A stretch of 64,000 nucleotides of DNA, from positions 56,964 to 120,963 of the forward strand of contig DPGD01000045.1 of the NCBI GenBank assembly GCA_003522145.1. Reading direction: 5' to 3'. Within the stretch, counting starts at the first letter, position 1. Each line of letters starts with the position of its first letter. The notes beneath the pieces were generated by a model. That model was not told the DNA's origin and searched no databases. It was given only the letters and a program-made list of their open reading frames with translations. This stretch comes from Clostridiales bacterium. Lineage in GTDB: Bacteria > Bacillota > Clostridia > Oscillospirales > CAG-272. Positions 16,289 to 26,500 of this stretch are shown one piece after another. Both the position numbers and the translations under genes were made by a program.

Positions 16289-16999
16289 ATGGAAAAGAAA
16301 GAACAGCTCTATGAAGGAAAGGCCAAAAAAGTATATGCAACGGACGAGGAAGGCTATGTGATCGTTTCCTATAAGGACGACGCCACGGCTCTTGACGGAC
16401 AGAAGCGGGGAACCATTGTCGGGAAGGGCGCAATCAACAACCGTATGACCAATTTTCTCATGCAGCTTCTTTCCAAAAACGGGGTTTCGACCCATTTTGT
16501 GAAGGAGCTTTCCGAGAGAGAAACGGTGGTGCGGAAGGTGCAGATCGTTCCGCTGGAGGTTATTATCCGGAACATTTCCGCCGGGTCCTTTGCCAAACGC
16601 TACGGTGTGGAAGAGGGGATCGTGTTCGAGGAACCCACCATTGAATTCTCCTATAAAAACGACGAATTGCACGACCCGCTGATCAATTCCTACCATGCCC
16701 TGGCCTTAAAGCTGGCCACAAAAGAGGAGATTGAACGGATTAAGTCGCTCGCTTTTACGGTGAACCGTGTGCTGAAGGAGTATTTTCTGTCTCTTGGCGT
16801 GAAACTGGTGGATTTCAAGCTGGAATTCGGCCGGCTTGCCGACGGAACTATCGTGCTGGCTGATGAAATTTCTCCGGACACCTGCCGCTTCTGGGATGCC
16901 AACACCAATGAGAAGCTCGACAAAGACCGTTTCAGACGGGATATGGGCGGGGTTGAAGAGGCCTATAAGGAAATGATGAAGCGGGTATTTGGCGAGTGA
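16289..16999 (+). CDS. purC: SAICAR synthetase
   Basis: 236 aa with GGAGG 9 bases upstream of ATG. Motifs: EGKAKKVYATDE at the N-terminus (nucleotide site), PLEVIIRNISAGSF, LVDFKLEFGR and EISPDTCRFWD. Joins CAIR and aspartate using ATP. Separated from purE by about 110 bases with no visible promoter, so it belongs to the same operon. Confidence 0.97.
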   Translation: MEKKEQLYEGKAKKVYATDEEGYVIVSYKDDATALDGQKRGTIVGKGAINNRMTNFLMQLLSKNGVSTHFVKELSERETVVRKVQIVPLEVIIRNISAGSFAKRYGVEEGIVFEEPTIEFSYKNDELHDPLINSYHALALKLATKEEIERIKSLAFTVNRVLKEYFLSLGVKLVDFKLEFGRLADGTIVLADEISPDTCRFWDANTNEKLDKDRFRRDMGGVEEAYKEMMKRVFGE

Positions 17000-17066
17000 G
17001 GACTTCTCCGAATCTCTATTGCCAAAGGTCTTTCGGTGTTTTCAGAAAGGAAGGTTACAGAACAGA

Positions 17067-18515
17067 GTGAGCGAAATCAGAGAAGAATGCGGCGTTTTCG
17101 GCATTTACACTGAAGAGGGAAGCGATGTGGCGGCCGATGCGTACTACGGACTGTTTGCTCTGCAGCACAGAGGCCAGGAAAGCTGCGGAATTGTGGTGAA
17201 CGATTGCGGAGTATTCCGGTATTATAAAGACGAAGGGCTTGTGAATGATGTGTTTCTTCCCGAGACCTTTCGGTTTCTCGGCAGAGGAAATATCGCCGTG
17301 GGCCATGTGCGGTACGGAACTACCGGCGGAAGCGGAAGACTGAACGCACAGCCGATTGTCGTCAATCATGTCAAGGGAAAAATCGCCCTTGCCCACAACG
17401 GAAATCTGGTGAATTCCGCACATCTGAGAGAAGAACTGGAGTTAAACGGCGCCATTTTCCACACTACCAGCGATACCGAAGTCATTGCATATATCATCAC
17501 TCAGGAACGGCTGAAGGCTTCCTCAATCGAGAAAGCGGTGGATCATAGCATGGATCGGCTGCAGGGGGCGTATTCACTGGTGCTTTCGTCGCCGAGCAAG
17601 CTGATTGCCGTCCGGGATGTATACGGCTTCCGGCCCTTATGCTTCGGAAGAAAAAGCGACGGAGCATATGTGGTTGCGTCGGAGAGCTGTGCACTGGATG
17701 CGGTGGGCGCAACCTTTATCCGGGATGTGGAGCCCGGTGAAATCGTTGTTTTCAGCGAGGAGGGCGTCCGCTCGATCCGGAGCCATTGCAATCGGGCGAA
17801 GAAAAGCCTTTGTGTTTTTGAATATATTTATTTTGCCCGTCCGGATTCGGTGATCGACGGTATCTCGGTCCACGAGGCACGGGTACGGGCCGGAGAATTC
17901 TTGGCCGAGGATTCCCCGGTGGATGCGGACATTGTGATCGGTGTGCCCGATTCCGGGTTGGATGCGGCCATCGGATATTCCAAAAAGTCCGGAATTCCCT
18001 ATGAAATCGGATTCATCAAAAACAAGTATGTGGGCAGAACCTTCATTTCCCCCAATCAGGAAAGACGGGAAAACGGAGTACGGATCAAGCTGAATCCGAT
18101 TCCCAGTGCGGTGAAAGGGAAGCGGGTGGTTATGATTGATGACTCGATCGTGAGAGGAACCACCTCTGCCCGGATCGTCCGGCTGTTGCGGGAGGCCGGG
18201 GCAAGCGAAGTGCATATGCGGGTCTCAGCACCGCCCTTTCTGAATCCCTGTTATTATGGGACGGATATTGATTCCAGAGAGCACCTGATCGCCTGCCATC
18301 ATACAGTGGAGGAAATTGCACAGATCCTTGGCGTGGATTCGCTTGGATACCTGAGCGTGGAAAAAGCCGGACGGATTGCCGAGGCGGCAGGCTGTCCCTA
18401 TTGTCTTGCCTGCTTTGACGGGAAATATCCCACTCCCGTTGTTGAAAATCTGCCGCGCAATCGGTTTGAACAGAAAATTTCCAAAAAGAAGGGAAGCTCT
18501 TCTGATGCGGAATAG
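17067..18515 (+). CDS. purF: Amidophosphoribosyltransferase
   Basis: 482 aa from GTG 17067. This start places the catalytic Cys at residue 8 (EECGVFG) after a 7-residue propeptide, the family arrangement; AGGAAGG lies 12 bases upstream. An ATG at 16989 would overlap purC and add 26 unlikely residues. The N-terminal Ntn glutaminase domain (GHVRYGTTG, ALAHNGNLVN) is followed by a phosphoribosyltransferase domain with the PRPP loop VVMIDDSIVRGTTS near residue 355. A C-terminal Cys-rich segment (AAGCPYCLACFDGKYP) suggests the Fe-S/B. subtilis-type enzyme. Catalyses the first committed step of purine synthesis. Confidence 0.95.
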   Translation: MSEIREECGVFGIYTEEGSDVAADAYYGLFALQHRGQESCGIVVNDCGVFRYYKDEGLVNDVFLPETFRFLGRGNIAVGHVRYGTTGGSGRLNAQPIVVNHVKGKIALAHNGNLVNSAHLREELELNGAIFHTTSDTEVIAYIITQERLKASSIEKAVDHSMDRLQGAYSLVLSSPSKLIAVRDVYGFRPLCFGRKSDGAYVVASESCALDAVGATFIRDVEPGEIVVFSEEGVRSIRSHCNRAKKSLCVFEYIYFARPDSVIDGISVHEARVRAGEFLAEDSPVDADIVIGVPDSGLDAAIGYSKKSGIPYEIGFIKNKYVGRTFISPNQERRENGVRIKLNPIPSAVKGKRVVMIDDSIVRGTTSARIVRLLREAGASEVHMRVSAPPFLNPCYYGTDIDSREHLIACHHTVEEIAQILGVDSLGYLSVEKAGRIAEAAGCPYCLACFDGKYPTPVVENLPRNRFEQKISKKKGSSSDAE

Positions 18516-18575
18516 TCCGAAGAGACAGGAAGAAAGAGAACGAATAGGGAAATCACGAAAGGAACGGTGAATTTC

Positions 18576-19616
18576 ATGAAAAACAGTTACAGCCGCAGTT
18601 ATGCGGCGGCAGGGGTCGATATTACCGCCGGGTACCGGGCGGTGGAGTTGATGAAGGCGCACATTGCAAGAACCGTAACATCGGGAGTCTGCTCGGATGT
18701 GGGCGGATTCGGTGGGCTTTTTGAGCTGGATGTGAAGGGTATGGAGCAGCCGGTCCTGGTCAGCGGAACGGACGGTGTAGGAACCAAGCTGAAGCTGGCG
18801 TTCCTGCAGGATCGGCACGATACCGTCGGAATCGACTGTGTGGCGATGTGCGTGAACGATGTGATCTGTTGCGGAGCCAAACCGCTCTTTTTCCTGGATT
18901 ACATTGCCTGCGGAAAAAATGTTCCGGAAAAAATTGCGGCCATTGTTTCAGGCGTTGCGGAAGGCTGCGTGCAGAGCGGCGCCGCACTGATCGGCGGGGA
19001 GACGGCGGAAATGCCGGGCTTCTATCCGGCGGATGAATATGATCTTGCCGGATTTGCAGTGGGCGTGGTGGATAAGAAAAAGATTCTCCGTCCCGAAACC
19101 ATGGAAGAGGGAGATGTGATCATCGCCCTGCCGTCAAGCGGAGTGCATTCCAACGGGTTTTCGCTTGTGCGGAAGGTTTTCGGAATCGGAGAAAAGGACA
19201 TTTCCTCTCCGGTGGCGGAGCTTTCCGGGAAATCGGTGGGTGAAACCCTTCTCACGCCGACCAGAATCTATGTAAAGCCGGTCTTGGCACTGCTTGACGC
19301 AGTGACCGTCCGTTCGGTTTCTCACATTACGGGCGGCGGATTCTATGAAAACATTCCGAGAAGCCTTCCCAACGGTCTGAGTGCCAAGATTGACCGGTCG
19401 GCTCTCAAGGTGCTTCCGATCTTCGATCTGATTGCCAAAACCGGTGAAATTCCCGAAAGAGATATGTTCAATACCTTCAACATGGGTGTCGGCATGAGCA
19501 TCGTGGTGAAAAAGACCGATGCCGACCGTGCTTTGGAGGTTCTTGCCCAAAACGGAGAGGACGCCTACCTTATGGGCGAGATCGTTGCGGGAACCGAGGG
19601 AGTGATCCTGTGCTGA
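18576..19616 (+). CDS. purM: Phosphoribosylformylglycinamidine cyclo-ligase (AIR synthetase)
   Basis: 346 aa from ATG 18576; a GTG three codons upstream is an alternative. Family motifs: YAAAGVDITAGYRAVELMK, LVSGTDGVGTKLKLAF, GIDCVAMCVNDVICCGAKPLFF and GGGFYENIPR. Uses ATP to close the imidazole ring. The 3' end overlaps purN by 7 bases. Confidence 0.96.
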   Translation: MKNSYSRSYAAAGVDITAGYRAVELMKAHIARTVTSGVCSDVGGFGGLFELDVKGMEQPVLVSGTDGVGTKLKLAFLQDRHDTVGIDCVAMCVNDVICCGAKPLFFLDYIACGKNVPEKIAAIVSGVAEGCVQSGAALIGGETAEMPGFYPADEYDLAGFAVGVVDKKKILRPETMEEGDVIIALPSSGVHSNGFSLVRKVFGIGEKDISSPVAELSGKSVGETLLTPTRIYVKPVLALLDAVTVRSVSHITGGGFYENIPRSLPNGLSAKIDRSALKVLPIFDLIAKTGEIPERDMFNTFNMGVGMSIVVKKTDADRALEVLAQNGEDAYLMGEIVAGTEGVILC

Positions 19617-20236
19617 GAAAGACAAGGATCGCAGTGCTGGTTTCGGGCGGCGGAACCAATCTTCAGGCACTGATCGATGCCCAAACCAAGGGCATTCTTG
19701 CAAGCGGGGAGATCGTTCTGGTGCTTTCCAACAAAGCGGATGCCTATGCGCTGACCCGTGCGGAAAAGGCGGGGATTGCAACGGCGACGATTCTGAAAAA
19801 GGACTTTTCCTTCAGGGAAGCGTTTGAAGACCGGATTCTTTCGATTCTGAAGGAGCACAACATTGAGCTGGTGATCCTGGCCGGTTTCCTGTCGATTCTC
19901 GGAGCCCACTTTATTTCAAGCTACCCGAAACGGATTCTGAATGTCCACCCTTCGTTGATTCCGTCCTTCTGCGGAGCCGGGTTCTATGGGTTGAAGGTTC
20001 ACGAAGCGGCGCTTGCCTACGGCGTGAAGGTGACAGGGGCAACCGTACACTATGTGAATGAGATTCCGGACGGCGGGGAGATTCTTTTGCAGAAAGCCGT
20101 GGAAGTAAAAGAGGGAGACACCCCCGAAATTTTGCAGAAGCGGGTGATGGAAGAGGCAGAATGGGTGTTGTTGCCCCAAGCGGCGGAGCTGGTTTCGGAA
20201 CGGCTGAACCGGGAGCGGGAAAATGAAACGGTATGA
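19610..20236 (+). CDS. purN: GAR transformylase
   Basis: 208 aa starting at GTG 19610 inside the end of purM (GTGCTGA overlap), so translation is coupled. Motifs: VLVSGGGTNLQALID (phosphate binding), LAGFLSILG, ILNVHPSLIPSFCGAGFYG (catalytic Asn-His) and EIPDGGEILLQ. Transfers the formyl group of 10-formyl-THF to GAR. This folate cofactor could be supplied by the fhs product at the operon's end. Confidence 0.96.
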   Translation: MLRKTRIAVLVSGGGTNLQALIDAQTKGILASGEIVLVLSNKADAYALTRAEKAGIATATILKKDFSFREAFEDRILSILKEHNIELVILAGFLSILGAHFISSYPKRILNVHPSLIPSFCGAGFYGLKVHEAALAYGVKVTGATVHYVNEIPDGGEILLQKAVEVKEGDTPEILQKRVMEEAEWVLLPQAAELVSERLNRERENETV

Positions 20237-20282
20237 ACGGCAGACCGAAGCGGTGTGAACGGTTTGAAAGGGAGAGAACAGG

Positions 20283-21002
20283 ATGAATATTTATGAAGCA
20301 AAGAACATCGGCGCAAGAATCGCCGGCAATCCCTATGTCGGTCGGGGAATTGTGATCGGCAAGACCGCAGACGGGACCAAGGCGGCGGTGGCCTATTTCA
20401 TTATGGGGAGAAGCGCAAACAGCCGGAACCGTGTTTTCCGGCTGAAGGACGGAGCTCTGTATACCGAGCCCTTTGATCTTTCCAGGGTGGAGGATCCGTC
20501 CTTGATTATTTATGCGGCGGTGCGCACAGAACAGAACCGGTTGATCGTGACAAACGGAGATCAGACTGATACGGTCTGCAGTTTTCTGAAAGAGGGAAAA
20601 ACCTTCCGAGAGGCGTTGGAGACCCGGGCTTTTGAACCGGACAGGCCCAACTTTACGCCCCGAATCAGCGGGATGCTGACCTTCGGGAAGGGCGATTTCT
20701 CCTATGAAATGAGTATTTTAAAGAGCATTGACGATGTGGGAAGCGATTGCGCCCGATATTTCTTTTCCTATCCGTCAAAGGCGGGTCTGGGGCATTTTCT
20801 CCACACCTATGTAACCGACGGCAGCCCGATTCCCACCTTCCAGGGGGAGCCGGAACGAATTGTGATTCCCGATGAGATCGATGCCTTCACTTCGAATCTC
20901 TGGGAAAACCTGGATTCTCAAAACAAGATTTCACTGTATGTCCGGTATGTGGATCTGGAAAGCGGCCGTTACGAAGAACGGCTCGTGAACAAAAACGCCT
21001 GA
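20283..21002 (+). CDS. purO: IMP cyclohydrolase, PurO-like
   Basis: 239 aa. The sequence (GNPYVGRGIVIGKTADGTKA, then AYFIMGRSANSRNRVF, and near the end GDFSYEMSILKS) matches the IMP_cyclohyd family first described as archaeal PurO, an Ntn-hydrolase-like fold unrelated to the PurH cyclohydrolase domain. It would close FAICAR to IMP, the last step of the pathway. It directly precedes a stand-alone AICAR formyltransferase lacking that domain, so the two genes together replace bifunctional PurH. Confidence 0.85.
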   Translation: MNIYEAKNIGARIAGNPYVGRGIVIGKTADGTKAAVAYFIMGRSANSRNRVFRLKDGALYTEPFDLSRVEDPSLIIYAAVRTEQNRLIVTNGDQTDTVCSFLKEGKTFREALETRAFEPDRPNFTPRISGMLTFGKGDFSYEMSILKSIDDVGSDCARYFFSYPSKAGLGHFLHTYVTDGSPIPTFQGEPERIVIPDEIDAFTSNLWENLDSQNKISLYVRYVDLESGRYEERLVNKNA

Positions 21003-21107
21003 ATCAGGGGAGAAGTCGGAATTATCCGATAGAATTTAGAATTTGTTTATAGGGCCCTTGAAGAATTCTTTAGGTTGTAAATGAAACAGAAAGGTATGGT
21101 TATAGCG

Positions 21108-22289
21108 ATGAAAGAACTGGAACTGAAATACGGTTGCAATCCGAATCAGAAGCCTGCTCGTATTTATATGGAGAAGGGGGAGTTGCCCATCGAGGTTTTG
21201 TCGGGAAAACCGGGATATATCAATTTTCTCGACGCATTCAATGCCTGGCAGCTGGTCAAGGAATTGAAGCAGGCAAGCGGCCTTCCGGCGGCAACCTCCT
21301 TTAAGCATGTCAGTCCCACTTCGGCGGCAGTCGGACTGCCCCTTTCCCCGGCGCTGAAAAAGGCCTGCTTTGTGGACGATGTGGAGGGCTTGGAGGATTC
21401 GGCCCTTGCCTGCGCCTATGCAAGAGCGAGGGGAAGCGACCGGATGTGCTCCTTCGGTGACTTTATCGCGCTGTCCGATGTCTGCGATGAGAAGACCGCC
21501 CTTCTGATTAAGCGTGAGGTTTCGGATGGCATCATCGCTCCGGGCTATACCCCGGAAGCCCTTGAAATCCTGAAGTCCAAGCGGAAGGGCAATTACAATA
21601 TTGTGCAGATCGACCCGGCGTATACCCCGGAGCCGGTGGAGCGCAAGCAGGTCTTCGGTATCACCTTTGAACAGAAGAGAAATGATTTTGAGATCAACAA
21701 GGAGTTGTTGGAGAATATCGTGACCGAGAACCAGTCCCTGCCGGAAAGTGCCAAGCGGGATCTGATGGTTTCTCTGATTACCCTGAAATATACCCAGTCC
21801 AACTCGGTTTGCTTTGCCTATGACGGGCAGGCAATCGGTGTCGGTGCCGGACAGCAGTCCCGTATTCACTGCACACGGTTAGCCGGGGGCAAGGCCGACA
21901 CCTGGTTCCTGCGCCAGCATGAAAAGGTTCTGAATCTGCCCTTCCTGCCCACCCTTTCAAGACCCGACCGGGACAATGTGGTCGACGGCTACATCAACAA
22001 AAACGAGGAAGATGTTACTGCAGAGGGCAACTGGCAGAAGTATTTCCTTTCCCGCCCCGAACCGTTGACCGCAGAGGAGGCCCGCGCTTATCTGGATACG
22101 ATCAGCGGGGTTTCCCTCGGCTCCGATGCTTTCTTCCCCTTCGGGGATAATATTGAGCGGGCATATCGGAGCGGTGTTTCCTATATTGCAGAGCCGGGCG
22201 GCTCCATCCGGGACAATCTTGTGATTGATACCTGCAATAAGTACGGGATCGTTATGGCCTTTACGGGCATGCGGCTGTTCCACCATTGA
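21108..22289 (+). CDS. Stand-alone AICAR formyltransferase (PurH C-terminal domain type)
   Basis: 393 aa from ATG 21108 (upstream ATGs at 21081 and 21096 are possible; the ribosome-binding site is weak for all). It starts MKELELKYGCNPNQKPARIY, the start of the AICAR transformylase domain of PurH. Active-site segments are SFKHVSPTSAAVGLPL (catalytic Lys-His), GAGQQSRIHCTRLAG and SDAFFPFGDNIERA. The N-terminal MGS-like IMP cyclohydrolase domain of classic PurH is absent, fitting the PurO-like gene just upstream. Confidence 0.9.
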   Translation: MKELELKYGCNPNQKPARIYMEKGELPIEVLSGKPGYINFLDAFNAWQLVKELKQASGLPAATSFKHVSPTSAAVGLPLSPALKKACFVDDVEGLEDSALACAYARARGSDRMCSFGDFIALSDVCDEKTALLIKREVSDGIIAPGYTPEALEILKSKRKGNYNIVQIDPAYTPEPVERKQVFGITFEQKRNDFEINKELLENIVTENQSLPESAKRDLMVSLITLKYTQSNSVCFAYDGQAIGVGAGQQSRIHCTRLAGGKADTWFLRQHEKVLNLPFLPTLSRPDRDNVVDGYINKNEEDVTAEGNWQKYFLSRPEPLTAEEARAYLDTISGVSLGSDAFFPFGDNIERAYRSGVSYIAEPGGSIRDNLVIDTCNKYGIVMAFTGMRLFHH

Positions 22290-22319
22290 TGAGGAGAACT
22301 CAGGGAAGGAGACCGAACG

Positions 22320-23591
22320 ATGAAGATTCTTGTGGTGGGCGGCGGAGGCCGCGAACACGCCATCATTAAAAAGCTGAAGGAAAATCGGGAAGTGACCGAG
22401 CTTTACGCCCTTCCCGGAAACGGGGGAATTGCCAAGGATGCGGTCTGCGTCCCGATCGGTGCCAAAGAGATTGACCGGATCGTGGCGTTTGCCGTGGAGC
22501 GGAAGATCGACTATGCCGTGGTTGCACCCGACGATCCGCTGGTGCTTGGCGCCGTGGACGCCCTGACCGACGCCGGGATTCCCTGCTTCGGTCCCCGGAA
22601 AAACGCCGCCATTCTGGAAGGAAGCAAGGTGTTTTCCAAAAATCTCATGAAGAAATACGGAATCCCGACGGCGGCCTACGAGGTTTTTGATTCTGCCGAA
22701 AAGGCTCTTGCCTATATTCAGAGCGCTTCGATACCCACCGTCATCAAGGCGGACGGTTTGGCTCTGGGGAAGGGTGTGATCGTTGCGCTGACCAGAGAAG
22801 AGGCCACTGCGGCCATCCGGATGATTATGGAGGACAAGGCCTTTGGAGAAAGCGGAAACCGGATCGTTGTGGAGGAGTATCTGGAGGGTCCGGAGGTGTC
22901 GGTCCTCTCCTTTACAGACGGAGAAACCATTGTTCCCATGGTTTCTTCGATGGACCACAAGAGAGCGGGGGACGGCGACGCCGGACTGAACACCGGCGGG
23001 ATGGGCACCGTGGCTCCGAATCCCTATTATACAAAAGAAATTGCAAAGACCTGTATGGAGACGATTTTCCTGCCCACGATCCGGGCCATGAAGGCGGAGG
23101 GAAGACCCTTTACCGGGTGTCTGTATTTCGGCTTGATGCTGACAGAAAAAGGACCCAAGGTCATTGAATACAACTGTCGTTTCGGAGATCCCGAAACGCA
23201 GGTGGTTCTTCCTCTTCTTGAGAGCGACCTGCTGACCGTGATGCAGGCCACTACCGCAGGAACTCTGACCCCCGATCTGGTACGCTTTTCGGACGACTGT
23301 GCCTGCTGTGTGATCATGGCATCAAAGGGCTATCCGGTGAAGTATCAATCGGGTTATGAGCTGGATATTCCGGATTTCAGAGAGGGAGAAGTGTATATTG
23401 CCGGCGCAAAAGCGGAAGAGGACAAGCTGGTGACTGCCGGCGGAAGGGTTTTAGGTGCAGTTGCCACGGCCAAAACTCTTGAAGAGGCCATTCGGAAAGC
23501 CTACGGAATGGTTTCCGAAATCCGCTTTGAAAATGCATATTACCGGCAGGACGTCGGCAAGCGTGCGCTTCTCAAGAAGGAGGAACATTGA
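22320..23591 (+). CDS. purD: Phosphoribosylamine-glycine ligase (GAR synthetase)
   Basis: 423 aa with AAGGAG upstream. Starts MKILVVGGGGREHAI (PRA-binding loop). The ATP-grasp domain contains PTVIKADGLALGKGVIVAL, VVEEYLEGPEVSVLSFTDG and EYNCRFGDPETQVVLPLL. Joins phosphoribosylamine to glycine. The stop overlaps the first base of purL. Confidence 0.97.
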   Translation: MKILVVGGGGREHAIIKKLKENREVTELYALPGNGGIAKDAVCVPIGAKEIDRIVAFAVERKIDYAVVAPDDPLVLGAVDALTDAGIPCFGPRKNAAILEGSKVFSKNLMKKYGIPTAAYEVFDSAEKALAYIQSASIPTVIKADGLALGKGVIVALTREEATAAIRMIMEDKAFGESGNRIVVEEYLEGPEVSVLSFTDGETIVPMVSSMDHKRAGDGDAGLNTGGMGTVAPNPYYTKEIAKTCMETIFLPTIRAMKAEGRPFTGCLYFGLMLTEKGPKVIEYNCRFGDPETQVVLPLLESDLLTVMQATTAGTLTPDLVRFSDDCACCVIMASKGYPVKYQSGYELDIPDFREGEVYIAGAKAEEDKLVTAGGRVLGAVATAKTLEEAIRKAYGMVSEIRFENAYYRQDVGKRALLKKEEH

Positions 23592-26500
23592 TGGTTTATC
23601 GCGTTTATGTAGAAAAAAAAGAGGAACTGGCCAATGAAGCAAAAGCTCTTTTGGCGGATCTGGCGGGACTGCTTGGAGTAAACGGACTGACCGGAGTGCG
23701 GATTGTAAACCGATACGATGTGGAGCATATCGAGAAGGAGCTCTTTGACGATGCGAAAAAAACGGTCTTTTCCGAGCCCCAGTTGGATGTGGTCAGCGAA
23801 GAACTGGATACAGCGGGCGCTTCTGCCGTTTTCGCCGTGGAGTATCTGCCCGGTCAGTTTGACCAGCGAGCCGATTCCGCCGCCCAGTGTATCCAGATCA
23901 TTTCCCAGAAGGAACGGCCCACGGTTCGCACGGCCAAGGTCTACCTTCTGTACGGAGAGCTTTCCGAAGCTCAGGTAAAAGAGATTAAAAAATATGTTGT
24001 GAACCCGGTGGAGACCCGGGAAGCAGCCCTTGAAAAGCCCGAAACCCTTATGGGCAACTATGAAATTCCGACGACCGTGCCCACATTGGATGGCTTTATC
24101 GGATGGAACAGGCAGGAGCTGGAGGCATTCAACCGGCAGTACGGACTGGCAATGGACTTGGATGATGTTGCGTTCTGTCAGACCTACTTCCAAAAAGAAA
24201 ACCGGGACCCCACTCTGACCGAAATCCGCATGATTGATACCTATTGGTCGGATCACTGCCGCCATACCACCTTTCTGACCACGATCGACCATGTAACCTT
24301 TGAGGACAAGCTTTTAGAGGATGCGTATAAGGATTATTTGAAGACCCGTCAAGAACTGGGCAGAACCAAGCCGGTCAACCTGATGGACATTGCAACCCTT
24401 GCCGCAAAATACCTGCGCAGCACGGGCAGACTGGACAAACTGGATGAGTCGGAAGAAATCAACGCCTGCACGGTGAAGATGGATGTGGAGGTGGACGGAA
24501 AGAAGGAGCCATGGCTGCTTCTGTTCAAGAACGAGACGCACAATCATCCCACCGAAATCGAGCCCTTCGGAGGGGCGGCTACCTGTATCGGCGGTGCCAT
24601 ACGGGATCCCCTGTCCGGCAGATCCTATGTGTACGGCGCCATGCGTGTAACCGGAGCTGCCGACCCCACAAAGCCGGTGTCAAAGACCCTGCCGGGGAAA
24701 CTGCCCCAGCGGAAGCTGGTGACCACGGCCGCCGCCGGATATTCCTCTTACGGGAACCAGATCGGATTGGCAACCGGCATTGTGGATGAGATTTATCATG
24801 AGGGGTATGCGGCGAAGCGTATGGAAATCGGCGCGGTGATTGCGGCGGCCCCGGCAAAAAATGTACGGCGGGAGTGCCCCCTTCCCGGAGATGTGGTGAT
24901 TCTTCTGGGCGGAAGAACGGGTCGGGACGGTTGCGGAGGAGCCACCGGCTCTTCCAAATCCCACACCCTCTCCTCTTTGGAGACCTGCGGTGCGGAGGTA
25001 CAGAAGGGAAATGCACCCGAAGAGCGCAAGCTCCAGCGTCTTTTCCGCAATGCCGAAGCCAGCCGTATGATCAAGCGGTGCAACGATTTCGGTGCCGGCG
25101 GAGTTTCGGTGGCCATAGGGGAGTTGGCTGACGGACTGGACATTGACCTGAATGCCGTTCCGAAAAAGTACGAGGGCCTTGACGGAACCGAATTGGCCAT
25201 CTCCGAGTCTCAGGAACGGATGGCGGTGGTGGTTTCTCCGGAGGACAAGGAGGCGTTTATCGCCCTGGCTTCTTCCGAAAATCTGGAGGCAACGGCTGTT
25301 GCCTTTGTAAAGGCAGAGCCGCGGCTTACCATGACCTGGAACGGAAGAACCATTGTGGACATCAGCCGGGAGTTTCTTAATTCCAACGGTGCCGAAAAGC
25401 ATATTTCGATCGCCACCGCAAAGGGACTTCCGGCAGAGAAGAAAATTCCCACTGATTTTGAAAGCGGATATTGTGAACTGGCAGGGGATCTGAACATCTG
25501 CTCCAAACGGGGACTTTCGGAGCGCTTTGACTCCACAATCGGTGCCGGGACGGTGCTGATGCCCTTTGGCGGAAAATATCAGCAAACGCCGATTCAGGCG
25601 ATGGTGCAGAAGATTTCCGTGGAAAAAGCTCATACAGATTGCTGTTCGCTGATGGCCTTCGGCTATAATCCCTTCATCACCGAAAAGAGCCCCTACCACG
25701 GCGCCTATCTGGCTGTGGTAGAATCGGTTTCCAAGCTGATTGCTACGGGAGCGGAATACAAAGAGGTGTATCTGACCTTCCAGGAGTATTTTGCGCGGCC
25801 CGGAAAGGACCCCACACGGTGGGGCCGGCCCTTTTCCGCACTTCTCGGTGCGTTCCGTGCCCAGAAGGAGCTTGGAATTGCCGCAATCGGGGGCAAGGAC
25901 TCCATGAGCGGAACCTTTGAATCGCTGGATGTACCGCCTACCCTGGTTTCCTTTGCGGTGACCACCGGAAAGGTGAAGGATATCGTATCGCCCGAATTCA
26001 AGGGTGTCGGAAACCGGGTCATTCTGCTCCGGCCCGAGGTGGATGAAAACGGTCTGCCGCAGACCTGGTCGCTTTTGTCGGTTTTTGCAACCGTTACGAA
26101 CCTTCTGCGCACCGGAAAGGCCCTTTCCTGTTATACCCCCGGAATGGGAGGTGTGGCCGAAGCCATTCTGAAAATGGCTATCGGAAACCGATACGGATTT
26201 TCTTTCGACCCTTCCTGCATGATGGAAGATATTTTCGGCTATGCGTACGGGTCTTTCGTTCTCGAGGTGACCGAAGATTGCCCTGTGGAATGGGGAAAGA
26301 TGCTGGGGCGTATTGGTGAAAAGGCCGAAATTTCCTATTGCGGAAAGGTAATTCCCCTGTCCTCTCTTCAGCAGATTTATGAAGACCGCTTGGAAGGCGT
26401 TTATACCTGCAATCTGAAAAAAGAAGGAAAAACAATTCCGAACTTTTCCTGCAATCGGCGCTCCACTGCCGCACCGGCTGTAAGAACCGCCAAGCCACGG

